This document shows, in pieces, positions 1-5,523 of a stretch of 8,341 nt of DNA. The DNA comes from Multiplicimicrobium sp043718225 (lineage in GTDB: Bacteria; Omnitrophota; Omnitrophia; Omnitrophales; Aquincolibacteriaceae), in the NCBI GenBank assembly GCA_043718225.1, contig JAYSWD010000016.1, forward strand, positions 1-8,341, read 5' to 3'. Each line of letters opens with the position of its first letter. Position 1 is the first letter of the stretch. A program made the translations under genes and the position numbers. The notes under the pieces are model-generated. The model did no database searches, was not told the DNA's origin, and worked only from the letters and a program-made list of their open reading frames with translations.

Positions 1-1319
1 GAATTGATATCGCTCCAGTTCACTCCGATTTTTGACATCACATTAATATCCGTCCAATTGATTCCCGTCTTCGACAATGACTCAATGTCGTCCCAGTTCA
101 CGCCCGCATTTGAAAGCGCATCGACGTTATCCCAATTCACACCCACGTTCGAAAGCACGTCGATGTCATCCCAATTTACGCCTGTGCGCGAGAGCACGTT
201 GATATCCATCCAATTCACTCCTGCTTTAGAGAGAACATTGATATCTGTCCAATTCACACCCGCCTTGGAGAGAACATTGATATCCGTCCAGTTAATGCCT
301 GTCTTGGATAGCATCTCAAGATCATCCCAATTCACGCCGCTTGAAACCATGTTTTGGACCGCGACCCAATCCACGACAGCGAGCGAATTTAATGCTGCCC
401 AATTGACTTCGGATCGTGACAAGACACTAATGTCAGCCCAATTGACTGCGCTTGTAGCCAGCGCATTCAGCCCTAACCAATTCATATTCGCCTTACTCAT
501 GGATTCGATATCATCCCAATTGATTCCACCTGTTGACAAAGCATACATGCCACTCCAGTTAACGCCCGCCTTCGACAACGTATTAATATCCGTCCAATTC
601 ACGCCCGCACGCGTCAGAACACCGAAGTCCGACCAATTGACGCCGGCCCGGGACATGACATCGAGGCCCGTCCAATTCACATTCGCGACAGTCATTTTTT
701 GCATATCGGTCCAATTCACGCCCGCGGTTGTCAACGCGGCTAAATTGTCCCAATTGATTGTCTGTTGCCAATTCACATGCGCGCCGGTCATGCGGGCAAA
801 ATCATCCCAATTCGCGCCCGCTTCTGTCAGCTTTTTCAAATCCGCCCAATTCACGCGCATTTGGGTCATGACATTCAAATCTTCCCAGTTCACACCGGCA
901 ATGGTCAGCCTTTTCATGTCGGTCCAATTGATGCCGGCATCCGAAAAGGCATTAATCTCTGACCAGTTGACTCCGGCCTTCGTTAAAATTTCGAAATCAC
1001 TCCAATTGACTCGCGCGACCGATAAGGTTTTGATGTCCGCCCAATTCACACCGGTTCGCGTGAGAACATTTAAATCCGTCCAATTCACTCCCGCCAAAGT
1101 AAGCCTTCCGATATCCGCCCAATTTACATTTTTTGCGGTCAATTCCATTAAGTTGGTCCAATTCAATCCCGCCGCGCTAAAGCCCGCGATTTCACCCCAG
1201 CGAATTTGAGAATTGGTAAGCACTTTAAAATCCGACCAATTAATCTGGCCTCTTGATAACGCCGTAATTCCGGACCAATTTACACCGGCATTTCCCATCA
1301 CCGCTAAATCATCCCAATT
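1..1319 (-). repeat. Array of 39-bp / 13-residue tandem repeats (34 complete units plus a partial 35th)
   Basis: Read on the minus strand, each 39-base unit encodes N-W-x-D-[ILMF]-x-x-[LM]-[ST]-x-x-G-[VI]. Trp at position 2 is present in all 34 complete units, Asn at position 1 in 32, and Asp at position 4 in 22. Gly at position 12 occurs in 22 of the 32 full-length units, and elsewhere is mostly a polar residue (N, Q, R, H). Two units are short: unit 15 (756-773) has 6 residues and unit 25 has 11. Units nearest base 1 are the most alike and those nearest base 1319 the most diverged. On the plus strand the repeat appears as recurring CCAATT, which also keeps an antisense frame open. Confidence 0.95.
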
Positions 1320-2315
1320 GGCTTTATTCACCGAAGTTAAAATACTGCCGACTTTGGTATAAACGCTGTCGGTCAGATTCGCGCCGACGGCATCTTTGAT
1401 CGCGCTGATATCCGACCAGTTAGCTAAGTCTGTTTTGGCTTTAATCGCGGTCACATCGCTTTGTAGCGCGCTCGCTGAGCTCTGTAAACTTTTAATATTT
1501 CCCTGTGCGTTGGGGTTATAAGTCGCAAAACCAGAATAAGTTTTTCCACTCCCGTTGGGATAAGTGATGGTGACCGTACCGCGATAAACTTCATTTAAAT
1601 CGGCGGGCGCCCACAATTGTCTAAAGGCTGTTTTCCCAGCATTCAAAGTTGCTGCGCTCGGAGCTGCCGCTGCGACTTCAGTTGAATCGACCACGGTAGT
1701 AGTAATATCTGAGACTGCCCAGTTTGCATCTGTAACAATTTTGCCGCCGCTTTCAAGCCAGCTGTGAATGTAATAAGCGGTAGCACTTGAATCGAAAAGC
1801 AACTCTGATTGCACTTGATAATCTGAAGCAGTTACAACGAAAGACGATGAAGTCGCCGTCATTCCCGTACATGTACCGCCTCCCGAACCGATAGACAATG
1901 TATAAAGATCACCCGGCATATCGATAAAAAGGTTGGTCGCTGTGTAACTACCGCTCGAAAATGACAAACCTGTAATTGTGCCACCCAGAGTTCCGGCACC
2001 GGAACTATTAGTCACACTCATCGTAGCGTTGGTACAAGTTGCGCCCGTCACAACCTGCCCGTTACGATCGACAACATTAATTACCGGTTGAACTGAAAAA
2101 ACTTGCCCCGCAACTGAGGAACCTGGTGAAGTCGTAAATGAAAGTGTAGACGCCGTGTTTGTCGATGTTGCGTCAGTAGCAGGGAATGAAAATCCGTCGT
2201 TTGCGCCGCCGGTGAAAATTACAGCAAAAGCGGAATGCGGGCTGACTTGCCAAAAAAAAGTCGCAGCAATCAGCAACCATGCCCCAGCTTTTATTTTCCA
2301 ATCATGCTTATCCAA
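1..2315 (-). CDS. Exported giant tridecapeptide (NWxDI..LS.AGV) repeat protein, C-terminus beyond window
   Basis: The frame is open for 771 codons from a TTG at 2315 to the window edge, with no stop, so the C-terminus is missing. There is no usable ATG: the TTG at 2315 has GGGAGA 10 bases upstream, and the TTG at 2333 is a poorer alternative. Residues 1-31 form a Sec signal peptide (hydrophobic AWLLIAATFFW, likely cleavage after SAFA). Residues about 55-163 look like a bacterial Ig-like domain (VFSVQPVINVVDRNG, then YTLSIG, with Cys94 and Cys149). Residues about 165-262 are a second beta-rich region. Residues 265-332 are a helical linker holding a first degenerate repeat at Asn299-Trp300. From Asn333 to the edge runs the 13-residue array. 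The gene follows the FGE-fold gene by 32 bases and probably shares its riboswitch-controlled transcript. I do not recognise a named family. A surface or extracellular structural role is inferred from the signal peptide, Ig-like domain and array. The reading frame is certain; the function is not. Confidence 0.88.
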   Translation of the reverse strand, partial: MDKHDWKIKAGAWLLIAATFFWQVSPHSAFAVIFTGGANDGFSFPATDATSTNTASTLSFTTSPGSSVAGQVFSVQPVINVVDRNGQVVTGATCTNATMSVTNSSGAGTLGGTITGLSFSSGSYTATNLFIDMPGDLYTLSIGSGGGTCTGMTATSSSFVVTASDYQVQSELLFDSSATAYYIHSWLESGGKIVTDANWAVSDITTTVVDSTEVAAAAPSAATLNAGKTAFRQLWAPADLNEVYRGTVTITYPNGSGKTYSGFATYNPNAQGNIKSLQSSASALQSDVTAIKAKTDLANWSDISAIKDAVGANLTDSVYTKVGSILTSVNKANWDDLAVMGNAGVNWSGITALSRGQINWSDFKVLTNSQIRWGEIAGFSAAGLNWTNLMELTAKNVNWADIGRLTLAGVNWTDLNVLTRTGVNWADIKTLSVARVNWSDFEILTKAGVNWSEINAFSDAGINWTDMKRLTIAGVNWEDLNVMTQMRVNWADLKKLTEAGANWDDFARMTGAHVNWQQTINWDNLAALTTAGVNWTDMQKMTVANVNWTGLDVMSRAGVNWSDFGVLTRAGVNWTDINTLSKAGVNWSGMYALSTGGINWDDIESMSKANMNWLGLNALATSAVNWADISVLSRSEVNWAALNSLAVVDWVAVQNMVSSGVNWDDLEMLSKTGINWTDINVLSKAGVNWTDINVLSKAGVNWMDINVLSRTGVNWDDIDVLSNVGVNWDNVDALSNAGVNWDDIESLSKTGINWTDINVMSKIGVNWSDIN

Positions 2316-2325
2316 GAAAAATAAA

Positions 2326-2331
2326 TCTCCC
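2326..2331 (-). promoter_or_regulatory. Probable ribosome binding site supporting the TTG start at 2315
   Basis: GGGAGA lies 10 bases before the TTG at 2315, in the 32-base gap after the FGE-fold stop codon. An in-frame TGA upstream leaves only the TTG codons at 2333 and 2315 as plausible starts. The first of these overlaps this purine run, which favours the second. Confidence 0.55.
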
Positions 2332-2347
2332 AATAAACTTCATAAAA

Positions 2348-4111
2348 TTATGATACTTCATCTCGCACGCCTCGTCCGCCGGACGTACTTAACCGCGTTA
2401 CTGCTGTGCATGATCCCGTACGATTCGCAACCCCTAGAAGCGCAACTGTCGTTGTATTCCAGCTTCCACCCCGCGTTCCCATACCCGCGGCTGCGGTCGT
2501 GGCGTTAATGCCTTGTGAAACAGTTGCTGATATCCCCGGCCAGTCCGAGTTGGTTGCATTACCTTCATTACCTGAAACGGTGGTTAAAACTCCGTCTCCG
2601 TGTGAGCCTGCAAATTGACGACTAGTAAAGTTATTGGCAGAAGCACCGATGCAACCGATACCAACAACCGTTTCGGTAACGTTACCGGTCATATCCATGA
2701 TGCCCCAATAACTGCCGCCCGAATTAGCACGCGTTCCTGAACCGGTGGCATAGATTCCCGCGCGGGTAGCGCCAGTTTGATTATCAGCGTTAGCTAATCC
2801 ATCGCTAAAAGTGATGTTGTTGTAAGTCACATAACAAGCGCCGGCTGCCGTGCAGGGTGCCGCGCCCGCATCAACGCAAGTTTCGGAACCGGTGCCGGCA
2901 CCAGAATGACCCCCTGCTACACAGCCTTGAATTGTCGTGGTTCCCCAAGAATAAGCCGCTACTGTCGGATAAACCGGCCCACGCGTAAATTTTTCATATT
3001 CAGGTTCACTCATCGGTCTCAGCGCAGCCCAATCTAAATAAGCGGCTAAATCCGGCCAACTTATCCAATTCATGGCCCGATCATCACGCGCTGTGCTCGC
3101 GGCCCCGCCCGAAGCCCAAGCAAGCGTGTTGCGATTTGTGGCCGGCGTAACGCCCGCCGAATAATCAGCATTTTTTCCGGTGGCAGAAGTCATATCGCGG
3201 GTTGTCTGAGCGGCTAATAGCAAAGTGTTGATAAAACCAACCCATTGTCCCTCTGTAACTTCATACTTCATGACATATCGCGCGCTGTAACCAAGGGGAT
3301 ATATTTCAGGCAAAGTAAAAATTGTGCCGTCTACTGAGTCATTCGCATTTGGGGCGCCAGCATTGTTGTAATGAAAAGTCCCTGCCGTAGTATTGAATGT
3401 GAGAGCTTCTCCGCCAGCGATTAATCCCGGAAGACTGGTAGCGGCCCCACCAAATTCCAAATTGTAGGCGGTGCCGTTGGCTGTCCCGTCCGCAGCATCA
3501 CCAAGATAAAAGGGGCCTTGCGGCACATAAACCATTTCAATTCCAAAAACACGGACTTTAGTTGTTGAAGCAATCACCGCAGAATCACTCACACCATCAT
3601 TGCCATAATCCCATTGCAATTGCATATCAGTTGTTGTGACCGTTCCGCTTCCTTGGCCGGTGCGTTGAATGAATGCGCCTTTTTTATCGTTCGTGACGAT
3701 GATGTCAAGCAAAGTGCCGGAACCGCGCGCAACACCGGATGGATTTGTTCCCGCAGTTTTTAATGTGGCATGACTCCATACGGCAGTGCCATTTGTTGTG
3801 GAACAGTTTGTCGTACAATATTTGGCAAAGACCCATACCGCATCGTAATTTTCTCCGTCGCGCCAAGAATTGCCCCATGTAGTAATATCAAATTCAACAT
3901 CAATCGTGTCATTGGATGTATTTTGGTCAACGAGTTCAGAATTAGAAATGGCGAGACCGTTCCCAAAAGCAATGGCGGGGGAAAAGCATAAAAAAATAAA
4001 AACGGAGATGAAAGAAAAAGAAATGAAGCTTCGCAACTTTAAAAAAGTGGAAACATGAGAGCTCAAAACCCAAGATTTTATTTTTCGCCAACTTGGCAAC
4101 CTAGCTATCAT
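2348..4111 (-). CDS. Exported Ig-like + SUMF1/FGE-fold (formylglycine-generating-enzyme-like) protein, probably non-catalytic
   Basis: Numbering is from the only in-frame ATG (4111), given here as the outer limit. That ATG lies inside the riboswitch aptamer, so real initiation may be at TTG 4066 or TTG 4036; none has a strong Shine-Dalgarno. Residues 27-49 are a signal peptide (hydrophobic FISVFIFLCF, cleavage near AIAFG). Residues about 52-188 form a beta-rich domain (EFDITTWGNSWRDGENYDAV, later GAFIQRTGQG). The SUMF1/FGE-sulfatase fold starts near 190 (GIEMVYVPQGPFYLGD) and runs through YVMKYEVTEGQW, ALRPMSEPEYEKFTRGP, MDMTGNVTE and GTRGGSW to GGRGVRDEVS at the C-terminus. After GGSW (548-551), where formylglycine-generating enzymes carry two catalytic cysteines, the sequence is NTTTVALLGVANR without cysteine. 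An oxidase role is therefore unlikely, and a binding or structural role is inferred. Six cysteines between 397 and 568 could form disulfides. It is followed by the giant repeat gene 32 bases downstream. Confidence 0.88.
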   Translation of the reverse strand: MIARLPSWRKIKSWVLSSHVSTFLKLRSFISFSFISVFIFLCFSPAIAFGNGLAISNSELVDQNTSNDTIDVEFDITTWGNSWRDGENYDAVWVFAKYCTTNCSTTNGTAVWSHATLKTAGTNPSGVARGSGTLLDIIVTNDKKGAFIQRTGQGSGTVTTTDMQLQWDYGNDGVSDSAVIASTTKVRVFGIEMVYVPQGPFYLGDAADGTANGTAYNLEFGGAATSLPGLIAGGEALTFNTTAGTFHYNNAGAPNANDSVDGTIFTLPEIYPLGYSARYVMKYEVTEGQWVGFINTLLLAAQTTRDMTSATGKNADYSAGVTPATNRNTLAWASGGAASTARDDRAMNWISWPDLAAYLDWAALRPMSEPEYEKFTRGPVYPTVAAYSWGTTTIQGCVAGGHSGAGTGSETCVDAGAAPCTAAGACYVTYNNITFSDGLANADNQTGATRAGIYATGSGTRANSGGSYWGIMDMTGNVTETVVGIGCIGASANNFTSRQFAGSHGDGVLTTVSGNEGNATNSDWPGISATVSQGINATTAAAGMGTRGGSWNTTTVALLGVANRTGSCTAVTRLSTSGGRGVRDEVS

Positions 4112-4188
4112 GTCTCTGGTAAACCCCTTCGAGATTTAGACCTATGGCTTTGCGTCCCCGTCTTTCAACAGGTTTGCGATTTACAAGT
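4091..4188 (-). promoter_or_regulatory. Cyclic di-GMP-I (GEMM-I) riboswitch aptamer
   Basis: The minus-strand RNA carries the GEMM-I core in order: GCAAACC, a hairpin CCUGUU-GAAA-GACGGG closed by the diagnostic GAAA tetraloop, GGACGCAAAGCC, AGGUCUAAA (tetraloop-receptor side), AUGAUAGC and AGGUUGCC. An outer P1 stem, ACUUG (4184-4188) with CAAGU (4091-4095), pairs perfectly. The variable AUAG / CUAG segments replace the common ACGG / CCGG and still pair, which looks like covariation. Known members bind c-di-GMP and control motility, adhesion and extracellular-matrix genes. The G before CAAACC argues against the A-variant that binds cyclic AMP-GMP, if it is the ligand-contacting position. No U-tract terminator follows the aptamer on this strand, so control at translation, or a positive (ON) mode, is more likely than simple termination; this is inference. 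Confidence 0.9.
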
Positions 4189-4195
4189 GCTTCGG

Positions 4196-4226
4196 CATAT
4201 CTGAAATGTCGCATGCGACATTTCAA
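4196..4226 (-). promoter_or_regulatory. Candidate promoter with a palindrome filling its spacer
   Basis: On the minus strand TTGAAA (4226-4221, five of six matches to the sigma-70 -35 consensus) is followed after 19 bases by GATATG (4201-4196, a weak -10). Counting seven bases on, transcription would start near 4189, one base before aptamer stem P1 begins. The overlong spacer filled by a palindrome recalls MerR-type promoters. The -10 is poor, so this is a hypothesis supported mainly by position. Confidence 0.35.
4202..4225. repeat. Perfect 24-bp palindrome, probable operator
   Basis: Half-site TGAAATGTCGCA is followed immediately by its exact reverse complement, with no spacer, centred between 4213 and 4214. 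It sits 14 bases upstream of the riboswitch aptamer. Neither strand has a U-tract after it, so it does not look like an intrinsic terminator. Perfect symmetry over more than two helical turns suggests a binding site for a dimeric DNA-binding protein. I do not recognise the regulator. Confidence 0.6.
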
Positions 4227-4241
4227 AACAAGACTCAGCGC

Positions 4242-4279
4242 TGTGGTCGACATCCGAATTTTCATGTTACAAGACCACA
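4242..4279. repeat. Inverted repeat TGTGGTC / GACCACA
   Basis: Seven-base arms at 4242-4248 and 4273-4279 are separated by 24 bases, upstream of the palindrome and riboswitch. They could be paired half-sites or chance; nothing else supports a role. Confidence 0.3.
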
Positions 4280-4312
4280 AGTTTTATGCATTTCTTTAAC
4301 AAAATACACCCG

Positions 4313-4334
4313 CAGCAAATACACGCATTTGCTG
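4313..4334. repeat. Inverted repeat CAGCAAAT / ATTTGCTG
   Basis: Eight-base perfect arms flank a 6-base loop in the AT-rich region between the two transcription units. There is no U-tract on either side, so it is not a clear terminator. It may be a regulatory site. Confidence 0.35.
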
Positions 4335-4542
4335 ACATACTAAATACTATCACAAAATATAGAAAAGTCTCTATATGATGCTAGTTTTTGATCGTTATTG
4401 ATCGATTTTTTTTAGACACACTTAAAGCCATACATATCAATAAGTTAACGGCATATTGTATAGGAAAATTGTGCCCTTTTTTAGATATTTTTTGGGAGAA
4501 AATGTCCGCTCATTAAAAGAAAGGGGCTATTGCGGATATGCT
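4335..4542. other. AT-rich intergenic segment without a gene
   Basis: This part of the 476-base gap between the TPR gene and the FGE-fold gene holds no credible coding frame. It is rich in A+T and contains short repeats: ATATAG / CTATAT arms (4357-4362 and 4371-4376), and two direct copies of TTGATCG (4388-4394 and 4398-4404) exactly 10 bases apart, one helical turn. It may include upstream promoter elements for the riboswitch transcript. I cannot assign a promoter here. Confidence 0.5.
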
Positions 4543-4564
4543 AAAAACCTGCGATGCAGGCTTT
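4543..4564 (-). terminator. Intrinsic terminator of the secretin operon
   Basis: On the minus strand AAAGCCTGC-ATC-GCAGGTTTTT forms a five-base-pair GC core (CCTGC/GCAGG), extended by a G-U and A-U pairs, with a 3-base loop and a run of five U residues. It begins 23 bases past the stop codon of the TPR gene. It separates that operon from the riboswitch-controlled unit downstream. Confidence 0.8.
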
Positions 4565-4587
4565 ACTTTTGCTGGTCGGGAGCAATT

Positions 4588-5523
4588 CTAAAGTTTAGCG
4601 CGGCTGCTTTCCTGATGAAATTTGTCAAAATCGCCTTTGAGCGGTGTTACAGGAGAAATTTTATTCAGCATGTTGAGATCCAAGACACGGCGCCGAACTT
4701 CTTGCGCGTCTTCACCCGCGGGTTTGTAATTTAAGTAAAGCTGATAATGCTCATATGCTGCCGATGAATCATTCAGGTAAAAATCTTCGATCACCGCCAA
4801 ATTATGATAAGCCCATGAATTAGCCTGGTCATATCCAATGACTTTTTTATACGCCTCGGCCGCTTCGGGATAGCGCTTGACCTGAAATAAAATATTTCCC
4901 ATTTGATAATAGACGGTCGCGATATCGTTTTTGAATGTTTGATTTTCGGTATTGAGCTGAATCACACGTTCCTGTGCTTTTCTGGCCACTTCGCTGTTTT
5001 CGCGGGCTGTCGTCAAAATCGCATCTTCTTCATCCTGAAGCACGGCATTCGCAAGCATTTTTCTTAATTTTGAATTTTCAAGCTGCGACGAGCGCGACTC
5101 TTCTTTGATCCGCTTTTTCTCTCTGGTAAATTCATCTTTTTCCAGTTCAAATTTTGACGCGGTTTCATTGGTTGTTTTAATTTGAGAATCCAAATCTTTT
5201 ACTTTTTGGCCTAATTCACGGTTTCTTTCGAGCGCCAGCGATTCTAATTTTCTCAACTCAGATTTTAAATCTTCCGTTTCGATGGTTTTTTTCTGAAGCG
5301 CCAGTTGCATCTCTTTCATCGCAAGACGAACTTTCCTATTCTCTTCAAGCGCCTCATTCAGCGTATTAAAAAGTGTCTCTTCATTTTCTCCCTTGGATGC
5401 TTCTTTTCGTGTCTCTGCCGGAGTAACCTGCGGTACTTTCTGGTCAGTCGCCGCTCCGGCCGCTCCGCCTAAAATCAATTGAAAGGCCCACGCAAAGACA
5501 CAAAGTTTAATTCTGTTTTTCAT
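4588..5523 (-). CDS. Exported coiled-coil and TPR protein
   Basis: This 311-residue protein starts with a signal peptide (MKNRIKLCVFAWAF, then LILGGAAGAA, cleavage near residue 25). Residues about 48-200 are highly charged with heptad-like spacing, a long coiled coil. Residues 201-234 (YYQMGNILFQVKRYPEAAEA) and 235-268 (AYHNLAVIEDFYLND) are two tetratricopeptide repeats, followed by a short tail. The ATG overlaps the TGA of the secretin gene (ATGA) and has an AAGGAG ribosome binding site with ideal spacing, so the start is secure. TPR proteins of this kind act as periplasmic assembly or scaffold factors. Position after a secretin suggests help with secretin assembly or a pilotin/PilF-like role, but the signal sequence has no lipobox and the domain order differs from PilF. 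The assignment of domains is firm; the role is inferred from context. Confidence 0.88.
   Translation of the reverse strand: MKNRIKLCVFAWAFQLILGGAAGAATDQKVPQVTPAETRKEASKGENEETLFNTLNEALEENRKVRLAMKEMQLALQKKTIETEDLKSELRKLESLALERNRELGQKVKDLDSQIKTTNETASKFELEKDEFTREKKRIKEESRSSQLENSKLRKMLANAVLQDEEDAILTTARENSEVARKAQERVIQLNTENQTFKNDIATVYYQMGNILFQVKRYPEAAEAYKKVIGYDQANSWAYHNLAVIEDFYLNDSSAAYEHYQLYLNYKPAGEDAQEVRRRVLDLNMLNKISPVTPLKGDFDKFHQESSRAKL

Noticed and set aside
4..1209. Plus-strand open frame of 401 codons with SxQFTPA-like repeats
   Set aside because: It is the antisense shadow of the 39-bp repeat array. The minus-strand frame has a signal peptide, Ig-like region, ribosome binding site and an invariant Trp, and adjacent units differ only at its third codon positions.
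1..1319. CRISPR-like or non-coding satellite array
   Set aside because: The 39-base period is continuous without spacers, keeps a single reading frame and conserves protein rather than DNA.
2305..2341. ATG codons near the start of the repeat gene (around 2305 and 2342)
   Set aside because: Both are in other frames and meet stop codons after 4 and 11 codons; the repeat-protein frame must start at TTG.
4087..4097. GCCAAGTTGGC hairpin after the aptamer as the riboswitch terminator
   Set aside because: The stem is only four base pairs and on the transcribed strand it is followed by GAAAAAT, not U residues. It overlaps the P1 3' strand, so it might at most be a competing helix.
4202..4225. Palindrome as an intrinsic terminator
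   Set aside because: There is no loop and no U-tract on either strand; position upstream of the aptamer fits an operator better.
4456..4734. Plus-strand open frame of 92 codons across the operon terminator
   Set aside because: It overlaps the antisense of the TPR gene C-terminus and the terminator hairpin, has no clear ribosome binding site and shows no domain.
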